64,000 nucleotides of DNA from Catellatospora methionotrophica (GTDB lineage Bacteria; Actinomycetota; Actinomycetes; Mycobacteriales; Micromonosporaceae): assembly GCF_011297335.1 (NCBI RefSeq), contig NZ_JAAOTJ010000019.1, positions 87,628-151,627 on the forward strand. The letters are read 5' to 3'. The translations under genes and the position numbers were made by a program. Below the pieces are notes generated by a model. The model made no database searches, was not told where the DNA came from, and saw only the letters and a program-made list of their open reading frames with translations. This document shows positions 27,483 through 35,522 of this stretch, piece after piece (within the stretch, counting starts at the first letter, position 1; every line of letters begins with the position of its first letter).

Positions 27483-28013
27483 TCAGACCGCGCTCAAGGT
27501 CGGGTCGTCGATGTCGAAGTACGACGGGCGGGTGTGCTTGCGGTTGAGTCGCAGCACCCGCACCAGCGGCCGCTCGCGCGCGGCCAGCGCGGCGCGGACC
27601 AGGTCGGTGTGCATCTGGCGGGCCAGCGCCACCCGGCGGCTCGCCGCCACCACCGCCGCCCCGTTCGGCTCCTGCGGGTCGAGGGCCTGCTTGCGCAGCA
27701 TCCGGGTGAGGTCGTTCTCCGACGCCTCCCGGTCGTCCTCGCGGGCGTCCAGCGCGGCGCGGGCGGCGGCGTACAGGTCAGCGCCCGCGGGATCGCCGCC
27801 CAGCTCGGTCTCGGCGAGCACCGCGGCGGCCGCCGCCCGGCGCACCAGCTGCGAATCCAGCGCCCGGCCCGCCGAGGCGGCGCGCAGGTGCAGGCGGTCC
27901 ACCCGCCCGGCGGTCCAGGTGACGTACGACGCGATCACGACCACCAAGGCCACCACGCCGATCACCCAACCCATGCCGGGCATCGTAGTGGTGCCGGGTA
28001 ACCCCCTCACCAC
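27483..28013 (-). CDS. Single-span membrane protein of unknown function (LemA-like pattern)
   Basis: Up to 176 residues. One N-terminal helix (MGWVIGVVALVVVIASYVTW) precedes a helical cytoplasmic or external region whose start, GRVDRLHLRAASAGRALDSQ and LVRRAAAAAVLA, recalls LemA proteins; a homologous gene occupies this position in other actinobacteria (from memory). Function unknown. GTG at 28013 or 28010 would overlap the pimA stop and be translationally coupled; ATG at 27983 is an alternative that puts the helix at the N-terminus. Neither has a good ribosome site, so the start is uncertain. Confidence 0.65.
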   Translation of the reverse strand: MVRGLPGTTTMPGMGWVIGVVALVVVIASYVTWTAGRVDRLHLRAASAGRALDSQLVRRAAAAAVLAETELGGDPAGADLYAAARAALDAREDDREASENDLTRMLRKQALDPQEPNGAAVVAASRRVALARQMHTDLVRAALAARERPLVRVLRLNRKHTRPSYFDIDDPTLSAV

Positions 28014-29161
28014 TCGGCAGGGGCCTCGGCGCCGCTCACCGTCTCACCCAGCGCCTCGATCGCGCTGTTGTACACCTCCAGCACCCGCGCGGCGACGACC
28101 GGCCAGTCGTACGCCGCGACCACCCGCTCGGCGTGCGCGGCCAGCTCACGGCGGCGCTCGCCGTCGTCGAGCAGGGTGCTGACGGCCTCGCCCAGCGCCG
28201 TGGCGTCGCCGTTGGGGAACAGCGCCCCGGCCCGGCCGCCGTCGAGCACCCGGCGGAACGCGTCGAGGTCGGTGGCGACCACGGGCGCGCCCGCCGCCAT
28301 CGCCTCGGTCAGGATCATGCCGAACGACTCGCCGCCGGTGTTCGGCGCGATGTACAGGTCGACGCTGCGCAGCATGCGGGCCTTGTCCTGCTCGGACACC
28401 TTGCCCAGGAACGTGGTGCGCTCGGCCACCACCGGCGGCAGCTCCACCTCGTCGAGGTCGCCGGGTCCGGCCAGCAGCAGCCGCAGGCCGGGACGCTGCG
28501 GCATCACCTCGGCCAGCGCGCGGGCCAGGATGTCGAAGCCCTTGCGGGGTTCGGTGAAGCGGCCCAGGAAACCGACCGTGCCGCCGTATCCCGGACGGCA
28601 CTCCCCCGGCCAGCCGGGCAGCGGTTCCGCGTCGGCGAAGTGGGCCACCGAGACGCCGTTGGGGATCTCCACCGCGCCGCCGTCCAGGTGCTCGACCTGC
28701 ACCCGGCGGGCCAGCTCGCTGACCGCGATGCGGCCGGTGATGCGCTCCAGCACCACCCGGGCCACCGGGGCGCCGGCGGCCAGCGCGCGCGAGCGGGTCA
28801 TCGCCGTGTGGAAGGTCGCCACCACCGGGCCGCGCGCCGACATCACCGCCAGCAGTGACAGGCTCGGCGTCAGCGGCTCGTGCACGTGCAGCACGTCGAA
28901 GTCGCCCTGGTGCAGCCAGCGGCGGGTGCGGGCGGCCGAGATCGGGCCGAAGTTGAGCCGGGCCACCGACCCGTTGTACGGCACCGGCACGGCCCGCCCG
29001 GCAGCCACCACGTACGGCGGCAGGGGCTGGTCGTCGTCGGCGGGCGCGAGCACGCTGACCTCGTGCCCCATCGCGATCAGGGTCTCGGCGAGGTCGCGTA
29101 CGTGGAACTGCACGCCGCCCGGCACGTCCAGCGAGTACGGGCAGACGATTCCGATCCGCAC
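28007..29161 (-). CDS. pimA: Phosphatidyl-myo-inositol mannosyltransferase PimA-like (GT4)
   Basis: 384 residues, GT-B fold glycosyltransferase that adds the first mannose to phosphatidylinositol at the cytoplasmic membrane face. N-terminal MRIGIVCPYSLDVPGGVQFH is diagnostic of PimA-type enzymes; the donor-binding C-terminal half has FLGRFTEPRKGFDIL, LYIAPNTGGESFGMILTEAMAAGAP (written here in two parts of the usual EX7E site) and VATDLDAFRRVL. GTG at 29161 lies one base after the acyltransferase stop. With pgsA and the acyltransferase it forms a phosphatidylinositol mannoside operon. Confidence 0.93.
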   Translation of the reverse strand: MRIGIVCPYSLDVPGGVQFHVRDLAETLIAMGHEVSVLAPADDDQPLPPYVVAAGRAVPVPYNGSVARLNFGPISAARTRRWLHQGDFDVLHVHEPLTPSLSLLAVMSARGPVVATFHTAMTRSRALAAGAPVARVVLERITGRIAVSELARRVQVEHLDGGAVEIPNGVSVAHFADAEPLPGWPGECRPGYGGTVGFLGRFTEPRKGFDILARALAEVMPQRPGLRLLLAGPGDLDEVELPPVVAERTTFLGKVSEQDKARMLRSVDLYIAPNTGGESFGMILTEAMAAGAPVVATDLDAFRRVLDGGRAGALFPNGDATALGEAVSTLLDDGERRRELAAHAERVVAAYDWPVVAARVLEVYNSAIEALGETVSGAEAPAEW

Positions 29162-29162
29162 G

Positions 29163-30110
29163 TCACTCCTCGTGGTCGGGGACGCCCGCCGCCGCGGTGG
29201 CGCGGGCGGTCGCCGGGTCGCCCGCGGGCGGCTCGGTCAGCCACAGCTTCTGCAGCATGTGCCAGTCGGCCGGGTGCGCGGCGATACCGCGGGCCAGACC
29301 GTCGGCGACCTGCTGGGTGAGCAGCTTGACCCGGACGTCCAGCGGCCCGGCGGACGCGTCGGGCACCGCCAGCGGGCCGATCACCCGCCCGCAACCGGAG
29401 TCCGGCTCGTACCACATGTCCACCACGAACAGCGGCGCGCCGGTGCGCAGGGCCAGCATCGCCGGACCGGCCGGCATGCGGGTGCGCCCGCCGAAGAACG
29501 CGACCTCGACACCGCGCGCGGACAGGTCGCGGTCGGCCAGCAGCGGCACGATGTGCGCCTGCCCGAGCGCCTCGACCAGCGCGTCGATCGGCGAACCCTT
29601 GCCACCGGCGGTCGGGATGATGGTCATGCCCAGCTTCTCGCGGTACGCCAGGAACCGCCGGTACACGCCCTCCGGCTTGAGCCGCTCGGCGACCGTGGTC
29701 AGCGGCACCCCGTGCGCGGTGACCACGGCTCCGGCGGCGTCCCAGTTGCCCGCGTGCGGCAGCGCGACGATCGCGCCGGTGCCCGCCGCGTGCGCGTCGA
29801 GCAGCTTCTCGACGCCGTGCAGCCGGAACCCGTCGCGCAGCTGCTCCTTGGACTTCGAGGGCAGCCGGAACGCCTCCAGCCAGTACCGGGCGTACGAGCG
29901 CACCGCGTCGCGGACCAGCTCGTCGGACGGTTCGCGGCCGAGCACGTTGCGCAGGTTGCGAGCCAGCCGCTGCACGCCCGGCCCGCGCCTGGCGGCGGCC
30001 CGGTCCGCGCCGGTCCGGAACAGCGCCCTGGCGGTGGACTCGGGCAGGGCGCGGACCAGCCGCCACCCGGCCGCGTAGCCGAACTCGACCAGCCGCTCGC
30101 GCCCGCTCAC
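29163..30110 (-). CDS. Phosphatidylinositol mannoside acyltransferase (LPLAT family)
   Basis: 315 residues; membrane-associated acyltransferase of the HtrB/LpxL-like superfamily that acylates the mannose of phosphatidylinositol monomannoside (mycobacterial PatA type). The catalytic His-x4-Asp is in LPHAGNWDAAG, with the supporting segment LLADRDLSARGVEV and the substrate loop FFGGRTRMPAGPA. GTG at 30110 follows GGGGAG and overlaps the stop of a 16-codon mini-ORF. The downstream pimA starts one base after its stop. Confidence 0.93.
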   Translation of the reverse strand: MSGRERLVEFGYAAGWRLVRALPESTARALFRTGADRAAARRGPGVQRLARNLRNVLGREPSDELVRDAVRSYARYWLEAFRLPSKSKEQLRDGFRLHGVEKLLDAHAAGTGAIVALPHAGNWDAAGAVVTAHGVPLTTVAERLKPEGVYRRFLAYREKLGMTIIPTAGGKGSPIDALVEALGQAHIVPLLADRDLSARGVEVAFFGGRTRMPAGPAMLALRTGAPLFVVDMWYEPDSGCGRVIGPLAVPDASAGPLDVRVKLLTQQVADGLARGIAAHPADWHMLQKLWLTEPPAGDPATARATAAAGVPDHEE

Positions 30111-30157
30111 GCCATCTCCCCGCTGTGTCCGCTGGTCAGCTCGCCACGCTCGCTCAC
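30107..30157 (-). CDS. 16-codon mini-ORF bridging pgsA and the acyltransferase gene
   Basis: GTG at 30157 overlaps the pgsA stop (GTGA) and its TGA overlaps the acyltransferase GTG (GTGA). Predicted peptide VSERGELTSGHSGEMA. Its codons GGG GAG provide the ribosome-binding site of the next gene. Same architecture as the mini-ORF at 13459-13560. Probably a coupling device; no function is claimed for the peptide. Confidence 0.45.
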   Translation of the reverse strand: MSERGELTSGHSGEMA

Positions 30158-30774
30158 ACCGGCTCCTGGGCCGACTCGTTCTTGTGTACGTGCCACATGC
30201 GCTGCCAGATGGTGAACACCGAACCGGCCGCCAGCAGCCACAGCGAGGCGGGCAGGCCCCAGGACAGGCCGAAGCCGGCCAGCAGCGCGCCGACGCCGAC
30301 GATGATCAGGCGCTCGGCGCGCTCGACCAGGCCGACGTGGCAGGACATGCCCAGGCCCTCGGCCCGCGCCTTGACGTAGGACACGACCTGTCCGGTGACC
30401 AGGCAGATCAGCGCTGCGGCTAGCGAGGCCCGGTCGCCGGTGCCCGCGTACCACCAGGCGATGGCGGCGAAGATCGCGCCGTCGGCGATCCGGTCCATGG
30501 TCGAGTCCAGCAGCGCGCCGTACCGGCTGGCCGTGCCGCGGGCGCGGGCCATGGAGCCGTCCATGATGTCCGTGAGGCCGCACACCAAGATGATCACCAC
30601 GGCGGCGATCCAGTGCCCGCGTGCCGCGAAACCGAAGGCGCCGACGAGCACGCCCAGGGTGCCGACTATGGTCACCGCGTTCGGGCTGACGCCCGCGCGC
30701 AACAGGGCCCGGCTGAGGGGATCGAGCAGGCGGGCCGTGCCGGCCTTGCCCACCACGCTGAGGATCTTCGCCAT
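30154..30774 (-). CDS. pgsA: Phosphatidylinositol phosphate synthase (CDP-alcohol phosphatidyltransferase)
   Basis: 206 residues, integral membrane enzyme with about six helices. The CDP-alcohol phosphatidyltransferase signature is exact: DGSMARARGTASRYGALLD followed by STMD, i.e. D-G-x2-A-R-x8-G-x3-D-x3-D. In actinobacteria this locus encodes the enzyme joining CDP-diacylglycerol and inositol phosphate, the first step toward phosphatidylinositol mannosides made by the next two genes. ATG at 30774 is taken; no clear ribosome site precedes it. It is divergent from the EF-G paralogue 137 bp away. Confidence 0.93.
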   Translation of the reverse strand: MAKILSVVGKAGTARLLDPLSRALLRAGVSPNAVTIVGTLGVLVGAFGFAARGHWIAAVVIILVCGLTDIMDGSMARARGTASRYGALLDSTMDRIADGAIFAAIAWWYAGTGDRASLAAALICLVTGQVVSYVKARAEGLGMSCHVGLVERAERLIIVGVGALLAGFGLSWGLPASLWLLAAGSVFTIWQRMWHVHKNESAQEPV

Positions 30775-30911
30775 GATGGCGCTAACGATAGCGGTGTGGA
30801 TTGGCACGCCCGACGGCGGCGACACGCTGACGCCTGGGTGGTATCCGTACGCCCGATGGGTGTGGGATCGGAAACAATGCAGTAACCGACACGGCAACAG
30901 GAGGCGGACAG

Positions 30912-33074
30912 ATGGCGCGCGGCGACAGGGAGAAGGTCTCACAGGCTCCGGCGCAGGTCGCCGAGCAGCCGTCGGACGTGCGCAACGTGGTGGTGGTCGG
31001 GCACGCCGGCAGCGGTAAGACGACGCTGGTCGAGGCGCTGCTCGCCGCGACCTCGACGATCAGCCGCGCGGGTACGGTCGCCGAGGGCACCACGGTCACC
31101 GACCACGACCCGGCCGCCGTCAAGCAGCAGCGCTCCGTCGCGCTGGCCTGCGCGCCGCTCACCCACCAGGGCGTCAAGGTCAACCTGCTGGACACCCCCG
31201 GCTACGCCGACTTCGTGGGCGAGCTGCGCGCGGGCCTGCGCGCCGCCGACGCGGCCCTGTTCGTGGTCAGCGCCTGGGACGGCATGGACGCCGCGACGGC
31301 CACCCTCTGGGACGAGTGCGCCGCGGTCGGCATGCCGCGCGCCGTGGCGATCACCCGGCTGGACCACCCGCGGGCCGACTTCGACGAGGCCGTCGCGCTG
31401 TGCCAGCGGGTCTTCGGCGAGGAGGTGCAGCCGCTGTACCTGCCCATGCACGGCGACGACGGCCAGTCCGTGGAGGGCCTGATCGGCCTGATCTCGCAGC
31501 AGGTGTACGACTACTCGAACGGCTACCCGCCCCAGGTGCGCCAGCCCGACGCCGAGCACCTGCCCGCGATCGAGGAGTCCCGCGGCGAGCTGATCGAGGG
31601 CATCATCGCCGAGAGCGAGGACGAGACCCTGATGGACCGGTACCTCGCCGGTGAGGTCATCGACCCCCAGGTGCTCATCGACGACCTGGAGAAGGCCGTC
31701 GCCCGCGGCCACTTCCACCCGGTGGTGCCGGTGTGCGCCGAGACCGGCGTCGGCCTGGACGCGCTGCTGGAGCTGCTGACCCGGGCCTTCCCGACCCCGC
31801 TGGAGCACCCGCTGCCCGCCGTCACCAGCGTCGACGGCTCGCCCCGCGACGCCCTCGACTGCGACCCGGACGGCCCGCTGGTGGCCGAGGTGGTCAAGAC
31901 GACCATCGACCCGTACGTGGGCCGGGTCAGCCTGGTCCGCGTCTTCTCCGGCACGCTGCGCCCGGACACCCCCGTACACGTCAGCGGCCACGGCCTGGCC
32001 GAGCGCGGCCACCCCGACCACGACGCCGACGAGCGCGTGCTGCACGTCTACTCCCCGCTGGGCGCGAACCTGCGCGAGGTCGGCAAGTGCGTGGCCGGTG
32101 ACATCTGCGCGGTCACCAAGTCCACCGCCGCCGAGACCGGCGACACCATCTCCGGCAAGGACAAGCCGCTGCTGGTGGCCCCGTGGTCGATGCCCGAGCC
32201 GCTGCTGCCGGTCGCCGTGGTGCCCAAGACCCGCTCCGACGAGGACGCGCTCGCCAAGAACCTGGCCAAGCTGGTCGCGGGCGACCCGACGCTGCGCCTG
32301 GAGCGCAACCCGGAGACCCACCAGCTCGTGCTGTGGTGCATGGGCGAGGCACACGCCGACGTGGTCCTGGACCGGCTGCGCGCGGGCGGCGTCGACCTGT
32401 CCACCGAGCCCGCGAAGGTCGCGCTGCGCGAGGCGTTCGCCGCCCCGGCCGCCGGGCAGGGCCGCCACGTCAAGCAGTCCGGCGGGCACGGCCAGTACGC
32501 CGTCTGCGCGATCCAGCTCGAACCGCTGCCGCGCGGCACCGGCATCGAGTTCGTCGACAAGATCGTGGGCGGGGCCATCCCGCACAACTACATCCCCAGC
32601 GTCGAGAAGGGGGTACGCGCGCAGGCCGAGAAGGGCATCGTCGCCGGTTATCCCGTGGTCGACTTCCGGGTGACCCTGGTCGACGGCAAGGCGCACAGCG
32701 TCGACTCCTCCGACGCGGCGTTCCAGACCGCCGGCAGCATGGCTCTGAAGGACGCCGCCGAGAAGGCGCAGATCACGCTGCTGGAGCCGGTCGACGAGGT
32801 GGTCGTCACGGTGCCGGACACGGCCGTCGGCGCGGTGATGAGCGACCTGTCCGGCCGCCGGGGCCGGGTGCTCGGCTCCGCATCCGACCCGGGCGGCGCC
32901 GACCGTACCCAGGTCCGCGCCGAGGTGCCCGCCGTCGAACTGCTGCGCTACCTGGTCGACCTGCGCTCGATGACCGCCGGCGCGGGCACCTTCACCCGCG
33001 AGTTCGCCCGCTACGAGCCCATGCCCAGCCACCTCGCCGACCAGGCCCGCAAAGACCACACCCCAACCCGCTGA
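30912..33074 (+). CDS. Elongation factor G-like GTPase paralogue (FusA2-like)
   Basis: 720 residues with the full EF-G layout: GTPase domain, domain II (about 300-385), III, IV (about 480-600) and V. P-loop GHAGSGKTT and G3 DTPGYADF are present, but the G4 motif NKxD is replaced by TRLD (AITRLDH), and the G2 Thr region reads QQRSVALA. It therefore may not hydrolyse or discriminate GTP as EF-G does. Mycobacterial FusA2 (Rv0120c) is a comparable non-essential paralogue; role unknown. ATG at 30912 follows AGGAGG by seven bases. Inserted between pgsA and the HIT gene of the conserved cluster. Confidence 0.88.
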   Translation: MARGDREKVSQAPAQVAEQPSDVRNVVVVGHAGSGKTTLVEALLAATSTISRAGTVAEGTTVTDHDPAAVKQQRSVALACAPLTHQGVKVNLLDTPGYADFVGELRAGLRAADAALFVVSAWDGMDAATATLWDECAAVGMPRAVAITRLDHPRADFDEAVALCQRVFGEEVQPLYLPMHGDDGQSVEGLIGLISQQVYDYSNGYPPQVRQPDAEHLPAIEESRGELIEGIIAESEDETLMDRYLAGEVIDPQVLIDDLEKAVARGHFHPVVPVCAETGVGLDALLELLTRAFPTPLEHPLPAVTSVDGSPRDALDCDPDGPLVAEVVKTTIDPYVGRVSLVRVFSGTLRPDTPVHVSGHGLAERGHPDHDADERVLHVYSPLGANLREVGKCVAGDICAVTKSTAAETGDTISGKDKPLLVAPWSMPEPLLPVAVVPKTRSDEDALAKNLAKLVAGDPTLRLERNPETHQLVLWCMGEAHADVVLDRLRAGGVDLSTEPAKVALREAFAAPAAGQGRHVKQSGGHGQYAVCAIQLEPLPRGTGIEFVDKIVGGAIPHNYIPSVEKGVRAQAEKGIVAGYPVVDFRVTLVDGKAHSVDSSDAAFQTAGSMALKDAAEKAQITLLEPVDEVVVTVPDTAVGAVMSDLSGRRGRVLGSASDPGGADRTQVRAEVPAVELLRYLVDLRSMTAGAGTFTREFARYEPMPSHLADQARKDHTPTR

Positions 33075-33144
33075 CCGGGCCTACGCCGGCACCCCACCAC
33101 GGCACCGCATTTCGCGCCAGCCCGCGCCGCCGCCCACCCAACCG

Positions 33145-33211
33145 CATAGACGTTGGCCTATCTGGATGACTTTTCGATGATCGAACTCATCCAGATAGGC
33201 CAACGTCTATG
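33145..33211. repeat. Long intergenic hairpin, family C copy 1
   Basis: Perfect 25-bp stem, 33145-33169 with 33187-33211, 17-base loop. The outer arm CATAGACGTTGGCCTAT is shared, with one paired change, with copy 2 at 42407-42473. Lies between convergent genes. Confidence 0.85.
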
Positions 33212-33220
33212 GCAAGCGGG

Positions 33221-34009
33221 TCAGGTGGCGGCGGGGTGGCCGGCGGCGAGGAGTTCGGAGACGGTCACGAGTTCGTAGCCGCGGGTGCGGAGCTCGGTGA
33301 CGATGCCCTTGAGGTTGGCGATGCAGACCAGGCGGTCGTCGGGGCCGGTGTCGTGGGCCAGCACGATCGCGCCGGGGCGGGCCTGCTCGGCGGTGTCGGC
33401 CACGATGCCCTCGGGGTGGTCCACGAACAGGTTCTCGCGCATCCGCTGCGACCACATGACCACGTCGTAGCCGAACTCCTCGGCGACGGTCAGCGTGGTG
33501 CCCGCGAGGTGGCCCCACGGCGGGCGCAGCAGCGTCGGCGCGCGGCCGACGTGTTCGCCGATCGCGTCGTGGCAGCGGCGCAGCTGGTCGCGTACGGCCT
33601 TCTCGTCGCGCTGGGCCAGGTCCTTGTGCGCCCACGTGTGGTTGCCGACCTCGTGGCGGGCGTAGCGGCCCTTGACCAGGGTGGCGTTGCGCACCAGCCG
33701 CTCGCCGACGACGAAGAACGTGGCCTTGGCGCCGAGTTCGTCCAGGGCGTCGAGCACGCGCGGCGTCCACTCCGGCTCGGGCCCGTCGTCGAAGGTCAGC
33801 GCGATCTGCCGCCGGTCGGTGGTGACATGCCACAGCACGCGTACCGCGCCTTTGTGCCAGCCCAGCTCGTTGCCCGCGGGGGCGTATCCGCCGTCGATCG
33901 GCAGCCGGTCCGGGCCGAACAGTGCGCGCACCTTCGGCACGGCTACGGCGGCGGCCGCACCGACCCCGCCCGCGGCCAGCATGCGCACCATGTCGCGCCG
34001 AGAAACCAT
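33221..34009 (-). CDS. Secreted polysaccharide deacetylase (CE4)
   Basis: 262 residues. An N-terminal SRRDMVRML segment before a hydrophobic stretch looks like a twin-arginine export signal. The CE4/NodB domain (about 65-255) has motif 1 TFDDGP, motif 2 EVGNHTWAHKDL (metal His pair), motif 3 RPPWG, and a late LAHD-like motif (IVLAHDTG). It would remove acetyl groups from peptidoglycan, chitin oligomers or another cell-surface glycan. No operon partner; the upstream region has only a G-rich stretch as a possible ribosome site. Confidence 0.88.
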   Translation of the reverse strand: MVSRRDMVRMLAAGGVGAAAAVAVPKVRALFGPDRLPIDGGYAPAGNELGWHKGAVRVLWHVTTDRRQIALTFDDGPEPEWTPRVLDALDELGAKATFFVVGERLVRNATLVKGRYARHEVGNHTWAHKDLAQRDEKAVRDQLRRCHDAIGEHVGRAPTLLRPPWGHLAGTTLTVAEEFGYDVVMWSQRMRENLFVDHPEGIVADTAEQARPGAIVLAHDTGPDDRLVCIANLKGIVTELRTRGYELVTVSELLAAGHPAAT

Positions 34010-34182
34010 GATGGACCCCCGTCCCCCGCCTCCACCGCGCCGAGGGGCCGGGCGGTGGCAGACGGGCCGTCTACGCCGATGGTGACGTGCGAGGGCCCCT
34101 TCCTGGTTCCCTTTGCGCGATCACGTCACAATGCGTGACGGTGGACGGGCCCGCGCGCTTCGTGCGCACGGGCCCGCACGGG

Positions 34183-34890
34183 TCACCAGACCAGGCAGAA
34201 CGGGTGGCCGACCGGGTCGGCGTACACCCGCCAGTTGTCGCCGCCACCGGCCAGCCGGGTCCCGCCGAGGGCGAGCACCTGCGCCTCGGCCGCGTCGACG
34301 TCGGCGACCTCGACGTCGAGGTGGTACTGCTGCGGGTGGGCCGGGTCAGGCCACTGCGGGGCCCGGTAGTCGGCGATCTCCTGGAAGATCACCGGCAGGC
34401 GGCCCTCGGTGGAGATCATCGCGCCGCCCTCCCCCTCCCAGGTGACCGGCAGCCCGAGCAGTTCGCTGTAGAAGCGGGCGAGCGGCCCGGCCGACGCGCA
34501 GTCGATCGCGACGTCGGCGAAGGTGGTGCTGTCGACCTCACCCAGGCAGAGGCAGAACGGGTGACCGGCCGGGTCGGCCAGCACGGCGTAGTTCTCGTCG
34601 CCACGCGGCAGGCGGGTCGCGCCGAGCTTGACGGCGTGCTCGATCGCCGCGGCCAGGTCGGGCACGCGCAGGTCCAGATGCATCTGCTGCGGGTATGCCG
34701 GGTCGGGCCAGCGCGGCGGCACGAGGTCGGGCGCGGACTGGAAGCCGAGACGGGTGCCGTCGGCGGCCTTGAGCGTGATCCATTCGTCGTCGGCGTAGTG
34801 CTCGTGCAGCCCGGCCAGCTCGGTGTAGAAGGCGGCCAGGCTCTTGATGTCGGGTGCGTCGAGCACGACGGTACGCAGGGTGCCAATCAT
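34183..34890 (-). CDS. Tandem VOC (glyoxalase-like) domain protein
   Basis: 235 residues with two VOC domains (about 1-117 and 125-235). Each ends in the near-identical segment DPAGHPFCLCLG or DPVGHPFCLVW, and each contains HPQQYHLD- or YPQQMHLD-type strands that carry the usual metal His. This points to internal duplication. Function unknown; relatives include glyoxalases and bleomycin-binding proteins. ATG at 34890 follows GGAAGG by nine bases; ATG at 34899 is too close to that site. Not related in detail to the VOC proteins at 21465 or 60207. Confidence 0.82.
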   Translation of the reverse strand: MIGTLRTVVLDAPDIKSLAAFYTELAGLHEHYADDEWITLKAADGTRLGFQSAPDLVPPRWPDPAYPQQMHLDLRVPDLAAAIEHAVKLGATRLPRGDENYAVLADPAGHPFCLCLGEVDSTTFADVAIDCASAGPLARFYSELLGLPVTWEGEGGAMISTEGRLPVIFQEIADYRAPQWPDPAHPQQYHLDVEVADVDAAEAQVLALGGTRLAGGGDNWRVYADPVGHPFCLVW

Positions 34891-34957
34891 GGCAACCATC
34901 CTTCCGCAGGGGTCTGACAGCACCGGGATACCCGCGCCGGCGCGCCGCCACGCGGCA

Positions 34958-35455
34958 TCAGGACGGCCAGGCCTCGCGGAGCAGGTCGCGGGTGTCGGTG
35001 AGCAGCTGCGGGAGGGCCTTGGTACGGGCGACCACGGGCAGGAAGTTGTTGTCTCCGCCCCACCGGGGCACGACGTGCTGGTGCAGGTGCGCGGCGATGC
35101 CCGCGCCCGCCGCGTGGCCCTGGTTGAGGCCGATGTTGAACCCGTGCGCGTTGGAGACCTGGCGGACCACCCGCATCGCCGTCTTGGTGAACGCGGCCAG
35201 CTCGGCGGTCTCGGCGGCGTCGAGCTCCGGGTAGTCGTCGATGTGCCGGTAGGGGCAGATCAGCAGGTGCCCCGGGTTGTACGGGAACCGGTTGAGCACC
35301 GCGTACACGGACTCACCGCGCGCGACGACGAGCCCGTCGGGGTCGGTGACCGGCGCGACACAGAACGGGCACTCGGTGGACTGGGGACCGCTGACGTACG
35401 CCATGCGCCAGGGTGTCCAGAGCCGTTCGAGGCCGTCCGGGTCGGGCGTGCTCAT
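34958..35455 (-). CDS. HIT-domain nucleotide hydrolase/phosphorylase (Ap4A phosphorylase type)
   Basis: 165 residues. The histidine triad is HLHQHVV, preceded by ICPYRHIDDYPELD and LNRFPYNPGHLL; a Cys pair (CPFC) near residue 30 and the start LERLWTPWRMAYV are typical of the actinobacterial orthologue that phosphorolyses diadenosine tetraphosphate (Rv2613c, from memory). It sits between thrS and pgsA as in mycobacteria, although three added genes now separate it from pgsA. A hairpin at 35478-35504 lies between it and thrS. Confidence 0.92.
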   Translation of the reverse strand: MSTPDPDGLERLWTPWRMAYVSGPQSTECPFCVAPVTDPDGLVVARGESVYAVLNRFPYNPGHLLICPYRHIDDYPELDAAETAELAAFTKTAMRVVRQVSNAHGFNIGLNQGHAAGAGIAAHLHQHVVPRWGGDNNFLPVVARTKALPQLLTDTRDLLREAWPS

Positions 35456-35477
35456 GCCCGCGCCCCCACGGTCCGGG

Positions 35478-35504
35478 CCGGGTCCGTGGCGAGCACGGAC
35501 CCGG
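35478..35504 (-). terminator. Hairpin between thrS and the HIT gene
   Basis: Perfect 11-bp stem, 35478-35488 with 35494-35504, loop GCGAG, 18 bases past the thrS stop. Confidence 0.65.
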
Positions 35505-35522
35505 TTCCGTTCGTACGCACGC

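Noticed and set aside
30939..33059. A 706-codon open frame antisense to the EF-G-like gene
   Set aside because: It is a codon-phase shadow in very high GC DNA: composition dominated by Gly, Val, Arg, His and Asp, no domain motif, and the sense frame encodes a complete EF-G-like protein.
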